7,196 nucleotides of DNA from CAYMEV01 sp964431655 [NCBI: uncultured bacterium] (lineage in GTDB: Bacteria; CAYMEV01). The stretch is from contig CAYSKJ010000156.1 of assembly GCA_964431655.1 (NCBI GenBank), positions 1 to 7,196 on the forward strand, read 5' to 3'. Every line of letters begins with the position of its first letter. Positions within the stretch are counted from its first letter, which is position 1. The notes below the pieces were generated by a model that worked only from the letters and a program-made list of their open reading frames with translations, ran no database searches and was not told the DNA's origin. This document shows, one piece after another, positions 1 to 6,855 of this stretch. The position numbers and the translations under genes were made by a program.

Positions 1-4
1 CCAG

Positions 5-10
5 CTCCTT
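5..10 (-). promoter_or_regulatory. Possible ribosome binding site for a gene starting beyond the left edge
   Basis: On the minus strand AAGGAG stands five bases from the window edge and about 38 bases after the STAS stop. It would suit a start codon just outside the window and suggests that the STAS gene is followed by another minus-strand gene. A short frame opening at ATG 40-38 (MQMLLSPSAMKEL) also runs to the edge, but it has no good ribosome binding site. Neither reading can be settled from this window. Confidence 0.3.
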
Positions 11-47
11 CATGGCTGAAGGGCTCAAAAGCATCTGCATGGAGTTA

Positions 48-383
48 TCAGAGCAGAGCCAGGGCTTCTTCTTCCGACTGGGCTATATCCAGAACATTAA
101 TAAGCTTTGTTACAGTAAAGAGCTCAATATTGCTTCCCTTGTGCGCTATAAGCACCAGCCTTCCATCCTTGTTAAGCAGGCTTGTGTGAGCGGCAACAAT
201 CTCTCCAATGGCACTGCTGTCAAGGTACTTGACTGCGGAGATATCTATGAATATTTTCAGGTTTCCTTCAGAAATAAGCTTGGATATGGTATCTTTTATT
301 TCCAGGTCTCCCTCGCTAATCCTGAATTTCCCTTTTAAGACAACCAGGGGATAATTATTAAGCTTTTTGACCTCTATGTTCAT
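48..383 (-). CDS. STAS-domain protein, anti-sigma factor antagonist type
   Basis: A 111-residue, single-domain STAS protein of the SpoIIAA/RsbV type. Such proteins are cytoplasmic switches: unphosphorylated, they bind an anti-sigma factor kinase and free its sigma factor or other partner. What is seen: an N-terminal beta strand (VVLKGKF, 14-20), the core strand IDISAVKYLDSSAIG (46-60), then a long helix and the strand RLVLIA (75-80). Asp55-Ser56-Ser57 aligns with the SpoIIAA DSS motif, whose second serine is phosphorylated, so Ser57 is the inferred switch site. The ATG at 383 has a strong GGGAGG ribosome binding site six bases upstream. No kinase or PP2C phosphatase partner lies in the window. 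The gene is set apart from the upstream operon by 86 bases with a candidate promoter. Family call is firm; the actual partner is unknown. Confidence 0.9.
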   Translation of the reverse strand: MNIEVKKLNNYPLVVLKGKFRISEGDLEIKDTISKLISEGNLKIFIDISAVKYLDSSAIGEIVAAHTSLLNKDGRLVLIAHKGSNIELFTVTKLINVLDIAQSEEEALALL

Positions 384-389
384 CTGGAA

Positions 390-395
390 CCTCCC
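390..395 (-). promoter_or_regulatory. Strong ribosome binding site of the STAS gene
   Basis: GGGAGG on the minus strand, six bases before ATG 383. It supports that start and is one of the best ribosome binding sites in the window, consistent with high expression or independent translation of the STAS protein. Confidence 0.75.
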
Positions 396-423
396 TATAA
401 GGAATTTTTAATCTTATTAATTT

Positions 424-452
424 TTTATAACACAATGTAAATGAATATGCAA
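424..452 (-). promoter_or_regulatory. Candidate sigma-70-type promoter of the STAS gene
   Basis: Minus-strand TTGCAT (452-447) and TATAAA (429-424) are separated by exactly 17 bases, in the AT-rich 86-base gap (384-469) after the FMN-binding gene. The -10 matches the consensus at five of six positions, the -35 at only three. Transcription would begin near 417, leaving a leader of about 33 bases that carries the GGGAGG ribosome binding site. AT-rich gaps produce such matches by chance, so this is a suggestion. No hairpin terminator for the upstream operon is visible in the same gap. Confidence 0.4.
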
Positions 453-469
453 AATAAAATGGAAAAAAC

Positions 470-964
470 CTATTTATCCAAAACTTCATCCCTGTACCGA
501 TTGAGTGTCCGGATAATTCCAGACTTGATAGCCTGACAGCTCAGCGTTGCGCCGGATATGGCATCTACCTTTGAGATATCATCGCAAGAACGAATATCTG
601 AAAAAAAACCAGATTCTTTTATATATTCAATAAATCCCTCTGTATCACTGTGTGATAATATGAATGCCTCAACCAGATCAGCATTGCTGTCAATGAGCAG
701 GCCTAAGTGGATAAGGTCATTGTATCCTGTCTGGGAAGTTCCCATTTCCCGGGAAAGAAGAAAACAATATTTATCCCTTCCCTTTGCTACCTTGAAATAA
801 AAAAATGGTTCCGAAACACATTCCAGTACTATATCACTGTCAAAAAACCCTGAAAGCAGGATTCTAACAGTTTTTTCCTGGCCTGCATCAGGTTCGCAGG
901 GGATCAGGGGCAAAGAAAACAAAAGGATAATAAAAGCGGTTATGAATATTCCGGTATTTTTCAC
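470..964 (-). CDS. Exported FMN-binding domain protein (RnfG/NqrC-type flavin domain)
   Basis: A 164-residue protein with a hydrophobic N-terminal segment (about 5-22) that acts as a signal peptide or membrane anchor, then one FMN-binding domain. The signature DAISGATLS (134-142) matches the site where ApbE attaches FMN through a phosphoester bond to threonine in NqrC and RnfG; Thr140 is the expected acceptor. The block from GYNDLIHLGLLID through FILSHSDTEGF (80-111) fits the rest of the fold. Cys23 follows the hydrophobic segment, but LIPC is a poor lipobox, so a lipoprotein is only possible. The start is GTG 964, which overlaps the tsaB stop as GTGA and has an AGGAGGGG ribosome binding site upstream. 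No Rnf, Nqr or apbE gene is adjacent, so its redox partner is unknown; electron transfer outside the inner membrane is inferred. Confidence 0.82.
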   Translation of the reverse strand: MKNTGIFITAFIILLFSLPLIPCEPDAGQEKTVRILLSGFFDSDIVLECVSEPFFYFKVAKGRDKYCFLLSREMGTSQTGYNDLIHLGLLIDSNADLVEAFILSHSDTEGFIEYIKESGFFSDIRSCDDISKVDAISGATLSCQAIKSGIIRTLNRYRDEVLDK

Positions 965-1674
965 AGGGATAATCCCCTCCTTTCAAGGTTTGCTTCTGCA
1001 TCGCTTTTTCTGATATAATCCGGTTCAAGCAGAAGTATATTTTCAGATTTTCTGGCTGTCTTGTAAAGGTGTATCATGGATTCTGCCCTTCCCCCGCTTT
1101 TAGCCTCTATTGCAGTTAAGCCCCTGTTTTTTAAGATTTCACCCATTGCTGGAGTATCTGTAAGGATTATGTCATCATGCAAAAAATCAAGCTCTTTGAA
1201 TTTCACCCGACTGATAAGACACACATCCTTTAAGATAATGAGATCCGCAGGTTCGATGAATTCAGATACCGATTCAAACCTGGTGATACAGTAAAAAAGC
1301 TCATTTCTTCCGGCATCTAAAGCAGTTATTAGATTTCTGCCACAAAAATCGGGATTATTTCTCAAGGCATTGTAGGTCAGTCCGAACATGCTTTTTATGC
1401 AATAGATAGGCTTTTCGCAGACATAACTGAGCATCTTTGCAAAGATAAAACCTACCCTGAGGCTGGTAAAGCTTCCCGGACCGGTTCCCAGGAGTATCAG
1501 ATCAATATCCCTGTCAAGGTCTATGGAATTTTCCGCCATAAACTCATCATAAAAACTGAGCAGGTTTACAGAAAGCTTATCCAAAATGGCATATTCCTTG
1601 CTTATTATACTGGAGCCTGCTTTCACTGCAAAGGATAAAATACTGCATGATGTGTCAATTGATAATATATTCAT
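961..1674 (-). CDS. tsaB: tRNA threonylcarbamoyladenosine biosynthesis protein TsaB
   Basis: 237 residues, normal for TsaB (YeaZ), the non-catalytic ASKHA-fold partner that binds TsaD so that the TsaD-TsaB-TsaE complex can transfer threonylcarbamoyl to A37 of ANN-decoding tRNAs. What is seen: the N-terminal ILSIDTS strand (3-9), the family hallmark GTGPGSFTSLRVG (63-75, usually GPGSFTGLR), ALDAGRNELFY (118-128) matching the family's DARr-eVY, and the C-terminal EPDYIRKSDAEANL (217-230), matching the common P-Y-R-dA ending. The ATG at 1674 begins directly at the conserved strand, one base after the upstream stop, so translation is probably coupled. The stop overlaps the next start by four bases. 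TsaD, TsaE and TsaC are not in the window. The Gly-to-Ser change in the hallmark is mild. Confidence 0.95.
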   Translation of the reverse strand: MNILSIDTSCSILSFAVKAGSSIISKEYAILDKLSVNLLSFYDEFMAENSIDLDRDIDLILLGTGPGSFTSLRVGFIFAKMLSYVCEKPIYCIKSMFGLTYNALRNNPDFCGRNLITALDAGRNELFYCITRFESVSEFIEPADLIILKDVCLISRVKFKELDFLHDDIILTDTPAMGEILKNRGLTAIEAKSGGRAESMIHLYKTARKSENILLLEPDYIRKSDAEANLERRGLSL

Positions 1675-1675
1675 T

Positions 1676-2326
1676 TTAACTGCCTATAAATATGTATCCA
1701 TGCTTCGTAAGTCTATACTCATACTCCCCCGGCTGGAGGAGGAAAGTTGGGGATTCTGCAAATCCGGCACGCATTCCTGCCAGAGGCAGTAAGTGCTTTA
1801 TATAGTAAATAATGCCTACCTTTGATATAAATTCATATTCAGGATATACATCCCGGTTTGAAAAAACCCTCTCGCCCCCGCCTTTTATATGCCTTAGGCC
1901 GTAGATGTGACTGCATCCATCCGTATCCATAATCATTATCCGGGGGCTTGCTGAAAGGGCCACTATCCTGACATTGAGCCCTCTTTTCCCGGCAAAAAGA
2001 ACCTCTCCTTCTATGGTCACCCAATACCCTTCCCTGGACTTTTCGACAGTAAATCTTTTTCTTTCATTAGAAGAATTGGGACTGAAGAAAAGACTCATTA
2101 TGACTAAAAGTAACAGCCCGGCGCTTACAGAGATTAATACGGCCAGAAGAACAAATTTCAGGTATCCGGAAATAAATGACCTTAATCTTGAACGGTCCCT
2201 GATGCACAAAAGAAAATAGACATTTCCAATATAATTTTTCACATGCCGGAACATAACGTAAAGGAGATACAATACCAGTATGCATAAAAGGTATACCGGG
2301 TAAAATGTTTTTATACATTCAAACAT
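1676..2326 (-). CDS. Unrecognised membrane protein with two N-terminal helices
   Basis: I do not recognise this 216-residue protein. It shows a hydrophobic helix at about 10-27, a basic stretch (RDRSRLRS, 43-50), a second long hydrophobic helix at about 57-81, and a soluble C-terminal part of about 135 residues rich in predicted beta strands (for example YWVTIEGEVLFAG, 101-113, and EYEYRLTKHGYIFIG near the end). With two helices and the positive loop between them, both ends would lie on the same side, probably outside the cytoplasm; this is an inference. A longer frame opens at GTG 2347 inside coaE, but ATG 2326 is preferred because GGAGAG lies seven bases upstream and the ATG sits two bases after the coaE stop. 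Its place between coaE and tsaB suggests co-translation but does not reveal a function. Confidence 0.8.
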   Translation of the reverse strand: MFECIKTFYPVYLLCILVLYLLYVMFRHVKNYIGNVYFLLCIRDRSRLRSFISGYLKFVLLAVLISVSAGLLLLVIMSLFFSPNSSNERKRFTVEKSREGYWVTIEGEVLFAGKRGLNVRIVALSASPRIMIMDTDGCSHIYGLRHIKGGGERVFSNRDVYPEYEFISKVGIIYYIKHLLPLAGMRAGFAESPTFLLQPGEYEYRLTKHGYIFIGS

Positions 2327-2328
2327 AA

Positions 2329-2925
2329 TCAGCTCTCCATATACCACATAAGTAAACCCGCCTGCTCTGCTGTAAATTCCTCATCGAAGCTATTATCAAT
2401 TATGTAGTCTGAAAAAAAGACCTTTTCACGCTGAGAGAACTGATTTTTGATTATTCTCAAGGCAGTGCTCGAGTCAACCTGGTCGCGTTCCATAAGTCTT
2501 TTTATCCTGACTTCATCTCTGCAGTATACCAGTATAACAGGGCCATGGTATACTGAATCAAGCATCTCGTAATACAGGGGATTGATACAGATAATCCTGT
2601 TGCATCTTTTCCTCAATATTCTGTATTCCTCGGCAATAATGTTGAGAACATAAGGATGTGCAATATCTTCAATCTGCTTTTTAACAGCCTTACTTGAAAA
2701 TATCAGATCCCTGACAGCCTTCTTGTCAAGAATGCCGTCCTGCTTCAATATCCCCTGTCCCAGCAGTCCAACATAGGAAGAATACAGGTATTCTCCCTTC
2801 TCCAGGCCTTTTTTGACAATTTCATCGGCATCTATTACAGAATATCCGAAACTGGATATAATACGGCCGCAATAGCTCTTTCCTGAACATATATTACCTG
2901 TAATTATAGGAAATTTCATTATCAT
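2329..2925 (-). CDS. coaE: Dephospho-CoA kinase
   Basis: 198 residues, the usual length for CoaE, which phosphorylates the ribose 3'-OH of dephospho-CoA with ATP, the last step of CoA synthesis. Seen: Walker A GNICSGKS (10-17), VIDADEIV (30-37) with the conserved Asp pair, ILDKKAVRDLIF (65-76) matching the family G-LDR--LR--IF, IAHPY (88-92) matching the HP motif, NPLYYE (115-120) for the usual PLLfE, and a C-terminal Arg/Gln-rich lid region followed by DYIIDN (173-178). The copy is rather divergent (NIC in the P-loop instead of the common gIGSGKS form) but every motif is present, so it is probably active. ATG 2925 overlaps the upstream stop by one base (TAATG); a second ATG two codons later (2919) is also possible. 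Cytoplasmic. Confidence 0.92.
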   Translation of the reverse strand: MIMKFPIITGNICSGKSYCGRIISSFGYSVIDADEIVKKGLEKGEYLYSSYVGLLGQGILKQDGILDKKAVRDLIFSSKAVKKQIEDIAHPYVLNIIAEEYRILRKRCNRIICINPLYYEMLDSVYHGPVILVYCRDEVRIKRLMERDQVDSSTALRIIKNQFSQREKVFFSDYIIDNSFDEEFTAEQAGLLMWYMES

Positions 2926-4580
2926 TAAAGCGCCCGGTTCAGGACGTTTATGAGATCAAAGTACCTGAAAGGCTTGGTAATGGAGAAATTCACTCCATAC
3001 TGAAGCATCTTGGTTCTGTCAAGTTCATCCAGATAACCCGATGTAAGTATAATCTGCGGGATTTTCAGGTTTTTGGTTTCCTTAAGCCTGTTAAGTGTTT
3101 TAAGAACCCACCAGCCATCCTTGTCCGGAAGCTTCAGATCACATATCATTGCATCATAAACCTTTTTAGTAACAATATTCACAGCTTCAGACGCATTCGG
3201 CACCGTATCAACAATATATCCCCTGTCAGTAAGGATTTCAAACATCATATCCACAAAAGTCCTGTCATCATCCACTACCAGTATGGATTTTTTATTCCCG
3301 TTTTTTTCTGTGTGTTCATAATGAACGGGAAAGACAATCCTGGTTATGAATTCATTATCATTCTGTGAAAAGAATAAGAGCTTACCCCTGTTCCTGGAAA
3401 TAAGGCTGAAGGCAATTGAAAACCCGAGACCCATAGACCACGGGGATTTTGCTATAAATGGCTCAAGGCTGTCATTTTCTATGTCAAAGACATCCGAATC
3501 GGTATTGTATACAATGGATACAGAAAAATAGTTTTTATCCGCACAGCTTGATATCATTAAATTGCTGTCTCTGGATATGAACTGGAATACATTATTTAAT
3601 ATCTCATCAAATGCTCTTTTAATTTCATCCTTTTTTGCCTTTATCATGTATCCCTTCTCTATGTTGGCATGGATTTCAATCCTTCGATTGCCAGCCTTAC
3701 TCTTTATGTTTCCCATGTCTATCAATTCTGAGGGATCAAAAACACTCAGGGAAAACTCTGGAATAGACTCTTCAATCTTTATATTGGTAAATTCTTCAAT
3801 TTTTCTGACCCTGCTGAATATATCTCCAATTACATAATGAATACCGTCAAGTATCCTTATAAGCTCATCATCCCGGATTTTTTTGCTGACAGCCTCCAGG
3901 GGATTTATGATAAATTCAAGGAATCCGAACTCCTTTATCATGGATTTAATAATTCTCTGATAGATGATTATCCTCTCCAGGTCCATTTCATATTTGGACA
4001 GCTGTCCCTGAGAAAGCAGATCACTGTCTTTAAGTTCAAGATAATGAAAGATCTTCATGCCGAGGGACAGAAGATAATAATGCATCTTAAACAGTTCAGT
4101 ATCAAACCTGTACCTCTGAAAGGGCCTGGTTTTCAAAATTACAAGAATACCAAGCAGATCCTTCTGAAATAAAATCGGTATTGCAATTGTATGCAGAGCT
4201 TTGAGTATTTTGATAACCGGCGATATCCCGCTCTGGTTTTCAACCTGGACTTTTCTTCCGATTACAGCCTTTGAAAGGATATCCCTCTGCTCTTGGGATA
4301 TTTTGAAATTCTTTAATAATACAAGCTTGTCCTCGCCTACGCCCTTGTATCCTACCAGGTCGATCTCATCATCATCCTTGTTGTACATATAGACAAGAGA
4401 TGCTGATATCCCAAAATCTTTATGAAGCCTGGCAAAGAAATATTTCATTACCCCCTGGAAATTAAAGCTTCCTGAAAAGACATCCATAATTTCCCTGAAA
4501 GAATCTTCCAGCCTTAAAATCCTAAAACTGGGGGTCTTCTTTGCCAGCTTATGAAATCTTTGATATTTGTTAGTTCTCAT
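2925..4580 (-). CDS. GAF / degenerate histidine kinase / receiver hybrid signalling protein
   Basis: 551 residues with no membrane segment. A GAF-like sensor domain spans about 26-178, then a helical linker, a DHp-like region (about 200-265), a HATPase-like domain (about 282-418) and a C-terminal receiver domain (432-551). The receiver is complete: acidic Asp437/Asp438, phosphoacceptor Asp481 in CDLKLPDKDGW, Thr513 and Lys536 in TKPF. The kinase part is degenerate. The DHp motif reads LEFIINPLEAV (221-231), where Glu222 replaces the phosphoacceptor His of HE-xNPL. The N box keeps Asn330, but the G1 box (about 358-363) has lost D-x-G-x-G, while GLGF (384-387) remains. It therefore probably cannot autophosphorylate on His and may be a phosphate acceptor or allosteric sensor. 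It starts 22 bases after the cNMP gene and overlaps coaE by one base. The ATP-binding status is uncertain. Confidence 0.85.
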   Translation of the reverse strand: MRTNKYQRFHKLAKKTPSFRILRLEDSFREIMDVFSGSFNFQGVMKYFFARLHKDFGISASLVYMYNKDDDEIDLVGYKGVGEDKLVLLKNFKISQEQRDILSKAVIGRKVQVENQSGISPVIKILKALHTIAIPILFQKDLLGILVILKTRPFQRYRFDTELFKMHYYLLSLGMKIFHYLELKDSDLLSQGQLSKYEMDLERIIIYQRIIKSMIKEFGFLEFIINPLEAVSKKIRDDELIRILDGIHYVIGDIFSRVRKIEEFTNIKIEESIPEFSLSVFDPSELIDMGNIKSKAGNRRIEIHANIEKGYMIKAKKDEIKRAFDEILNNVFQFISRDSNLMISSCADKNYFSVSIVYNTDSDVFDIENDSLEPFIAKSPWSMGLGFSIAFSLISRNRGKLLFFSQNDNEFITRIVFPVHYEHTEKNGNKKSILVVDDDRTFVDMMFEILTDRGYIVDTVPNASEAVNIVTKKVYDAMICDLKLPDKDGWWVLKTLNRLKETKNLKIPQIILTSGYLDELDRTKMLQYGVNFSITKPFRYFDLINVLNRAL

Positions 4581-4602
4581 TCAGCACCGTATAATGAAAA
4601 GG

Positions 4603-5598
4603 CTAGAAATTGCCCTCCAGAATCTTCCAGAATTCCAGCGTATTTATTGTTTTTCTGCATCGAGTGGACATTATCAGACCGAATATATTCAAGATCTTGT
4701 TTGCATCAGCAAGATTTAGGCTGAATAAGCCTTCCAGGGCGTTATTGGAGACACTGTATACAAGGGTCTTGGTATTTGATATTGCATAGGCACTGCGCGG
4801 ACTTGGGTCCAGAAATGCCAGCTCCCCGAAAAAATCACCACTCTTGAGAACAACAAGGGCTTCTTCACCCACTCCAGGAAAAAATTTTGATATCCTCACC
4901 TCACCGTCAATTATGAAATATACCGACTCGCCTATTGAGCCCTCGGAAAAGATAAGCTGGTCCTTTTCGTATATAATTGACTGGGACAGGGTCGCAAGAA
5001 GGTCTATTTCAGAAACATCAAGTCTGGAAAAAATTTCAAGTTCTTTAAGGGCATGGAATTTATTGTGATAATCATTAAAACCCCCTTCTTTCCCGTCCCT
5101 TGTATTAAGACGTTCTCTCACTATATTCTGTTCTTCTTTTTTGTCCCCTTTGAAAAACCCGCTCAGATGCCCGGTAATAACCCTAAGCTCTCGGGCAATG
5201 TTTATTAAAAACATCTTTTTAAGATAAAAGGCCAAAGAGTCATTCGATTTGAATATTTTACTCAAATCTCCCCGGGCAAAATGAAGTAATTCCGTTTCCT
5301 TCCTGGCTATGACAGTATAGGGCTGGGGAAGCTTGTCAAAAAGGCTTATGGGTCCGATGAAACAACCCCTGGAATACTCGCTTAGAGCTATATCCATACC
5401 AGTGGAGAGCATAAACCGGCTTTCCAGAAGACCCCTCTTTACAAGCCATAAGCCGTCCAGTTCTGATGATGAATCCTGTAGAAACAGGGCATCACTTTCC
5501 CGCAGGGAAGCTTCCGTAAGGAGAAGGTTAAGTTCGTCAGAATTCATTCTTTCGCTAATACTGGGATAATATTCCCTTATTATGTCCAGATATATCAT
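4603..5598 (-). CDS. Protein with two cyclic-nucleotide-binding-type domains, no DNA-binding domain
   Basis: 331 residues with two cNMP-binding (CAP_ED) folds. The first (about 20-145) is degenerate: its phosphate-binding cassette region reads CFIGPISLFDKLPQPY (79-94) and lacks the conserved Glu and Arg. The second (about 185-310) is well kept, with DGEVRISKF (231-239) and the cassette GDFFGELAFLDPSPRSA (254-270), including Glu259 and Arg268, the residues that in PKA and CAP hold the cyclic nucleotide ribose and phosphate. A charged, probably flexible linker (about 150-180) joins them. The protein ends about 20 residues after the second fold, so unlike Crp/Fnr it has no helix-turn-helix. It is presumably a cytoplasmic cAMP or cGMP sensor or a docking protein. 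ATG 5598 lies one base after the trhP-like stop. The next gene is a GAF/receiver protein, suggesting a shared pathway (inference). Confidence 0.88.
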   Translation of the reverse strand: MIYLDIIREYYPSISERMNSDELNLLLTEASLRESDALFLQDSSSELDGLWLVKRGLLESRFMLSTGMDIALSEYSRGCFIGPISLFDKLPQPYTVIARKETELLHFARGDLSKIFKSNDSLAFYLKKMFLINIARELRVITGHLSGFFKGDKKEEQNIVRERLNTRDGKEGGFNDYHNKFHALKELEIFSRLDVSEIDLLATLSQSIIYEKDQLIFSEGSIGESVYFIIDGEVRISKFFPGVGEEALVVLKSGDFFGELAFLDPSPRSAYAISNTKTLVYSVSNNALEGLFSLNLADANKILNIFGLIMSTRCRKTINTLEFWKILEGNF

Positions 5599-5599
5599 A

Positions 5600-6835
5600 T
5601 CACTTCAACCTGTATATAATATCATTAATACTAATGGACGGGTTGTCAATTTTTATATATACCTGTGAGTTCGGTTTTGCCATATTTAAAGCACTGTAAT
5701 CCTTGTCAAGCATCTCTTCGACTAAAAAAATATTTTCACCCTCCGGTGATATTATCTCGCAACGGGTGTTCAGCTCCAGGTTGTTTTTCAGCATAATCAG
5801 GACATATCTGCAGTCCCGGAAAAAAATTATATCACTAACCACGCCTAAAAAGCAATGTTCAGAACCTGGAATGCTTTCAAATTGAGTGATGCTGAGATCT
5901 CTTTCCTCATCTTTTTTGTAAAACCCCTGCCCGTATCCTCTTCTTGTAACAAACAGCAGACGATCAATATCCGAAGGGTCAATACCTTTGCCATCAAATA
6001 TTCTGTCGATATTTTTGCGGTATGCATGGACTGTCATTCCGGTATAAAAAGGCCCCTTCATTCTGCCCTCGATTTTCAGGGAATTAATTTTCAATTCAAC
6101 AATTTCAGGCAGGAACTCAAGGGACATAAGGTCATAAGGAGAAAAGAAGGAGACAAAGTCCTTGCTATTTTCCATATAAAACACAGCCCTTCCCCTGTTT
6201 TCCTCAATAATTTTATAATTCCAGCGGCATGGATGCTTGCATTTGCCTCTATTTGCACTGTTACCGGTGAGAAAGTCCGAAAGCAGGCACTTACCTGAAA
6301 TTGACAGGCATAGAGCCCCATGTATGAAAACCTCAAGTTCCGTATCCTGGATTTTGTGACGAATCTCCGATATATCCTGCAAGGTCAGCTCCCTTCCAAG
6401 ATTAACCCTTTTAATGCCGTTTTCTGCCCAGAATTTTACAGCCATGGAATTGAGGGTATTGGCCTGGGTACTCAGGTGTATAGGAATCTTTGGGGAAATC
6501 TCCCTCATTATATAAACAGCACCGGGATCCGCAATGATGAAGGCATCAGGCTTAAGCTCCGCGGCTTTTCTTATATGGGAAATATAACCCTGGATCTCCC
6601 TTTCAAATAAAAAGGTGTTTACCGTTATATATACCCGGACATTTTTCTTATGGCAGTAGTCAATTATCTGCTCCGCCTTGTAAAGATCGTCAATATCCGT
6701 AAGGGATCGCAGAGAATAGGTACTTCCTGTATATACAGCATCAGCACCGAAATGCACAGCTGAAACAGTAGACTCAAAACTCCCGGCAGGAGCTAATAAT
6801 TCAGGACTTGCAGGTTTTGAAGAGTAAGGCTCAAT
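5600..6835 (-). CDS. trhP: U32-family protein, probable tRNA uridine hydroxylation protein TrhP (YegQ-like)
   Basis: A U32 'peptidase' family protein, 411 residues if it starts at ATT 6835. Residue numbers below count from GTG 6757, the first usual start codon. The U32 signature EVFIHGALCLSISGKCLLS covers 142-160, with Cys150, Cys157, Cys173 and Cys177 as candidate iron-sulfur ligands. SLKIEGRMK (226-234), TRRGYGQGF (271-279) and a C-terminal beta domain match YegQ/TrhP, which makes 5-hydroxyuridine at tRNA U34 from prephenate. Much shorter than E. coli YegQ between the Cys cluster and NSKD. The conserved opening PELLAPAGSFEST lies upstream of GTG 6757 (6769-6805), so that GTG cannot be the true start. 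Between it and the stop at 6890-6892 there is no ATG, GTG or TTG in frame. ATT 6835, with AGGA 11 bases upstream, is chosen provisionally. The family is sure; the exact enzyme is probable. Confidence 0.85.
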   Translation of the reverse strand: MEPYSSKPASPELLAPAGSFESTVSAVHFGADAVYTGSTYSLRSLTDIDDLYKAEQIIDYCHKKNVRVYITVNTFLFEREIQGYISHIRKAAELKPDAFIIADPGAVYIMREISPKIPIHLSTQANTLNSMAVKFWAENGIKRVNLGRELTLQDISEIRHKIQDTELEVFIHGALCLSISGKCLLSDFLTGNSANRGKCKHPCRWNYKIIEENRGRAVFYMENSKDFVSFFSPYDLMSLEFLPEIVELKINSLKIEGRMKGPFYTGMTVHAYRKNIDRIFDGKGIDPSDIDRLLFVTRRGYGQGFYKKDEERDLSITQFESIPGSEHCFLGVVSDIIFFRDCRYVLIMLKNNLELNTRCEIISPEGENIFLVEEMLDKDYSALNMAKPNSQVYIKIDNPSISINDIIYRLK

Positions 6836-6846
6836 AGCGGTATATT

Positions 6847-6853
6847 TCCTGTT
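6847..6853 (-). promoter_or_regulatory. Possible ribosome binding site for the trhP-like gene
   Basis: AACAGGA on the minus strand, just after the rpsU stop. AGGA lies 11 bases before ATT 6835, a slightly long but workable spacing. It is the only Shine-Dalgarno-like stretch between rpsU and the conserved N-terminus, and it favours a start close to 6835 rather than GTG 6757, which has no such site. Confidence 0.4.
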
Positions 6854-6855
6854 AA

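Noticed and set aside
12-338. Plus-strand open frame of 108 residues
   Set aside because: Antisense shadow of the STAS gene, which has a clear motif and ribosome binding site.
384-469. Terminator hairpin between the FMN-protein gene and the STAS gene
   Set aside because: The gap is AT-rich, but I could not find a GC-rich stem followed by a T run on either strand.
966-976. Palindrome GGGATAATCCC near the tsaB/FMN-protein junction
   Set aside because: Only five bases per arm with one central base, inside coding sequence and next to a ribosome binding site; too short for a terminator, and a single copy gives no support for an operator.
2327-2347. GTG 2347 as the start of the membrane protein
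   Set aside because: It would overlap coaE by 19 bases and has no ribosome binding site as good as the GGAGAG in front of ATG 2326.
5855-6298. Plus-strand open frame of 147 residues
   Set aside because: It lies wholly antisense to the U32 gene, whose signature motifs are unmistakable, and its translation shows no recognisable domain.
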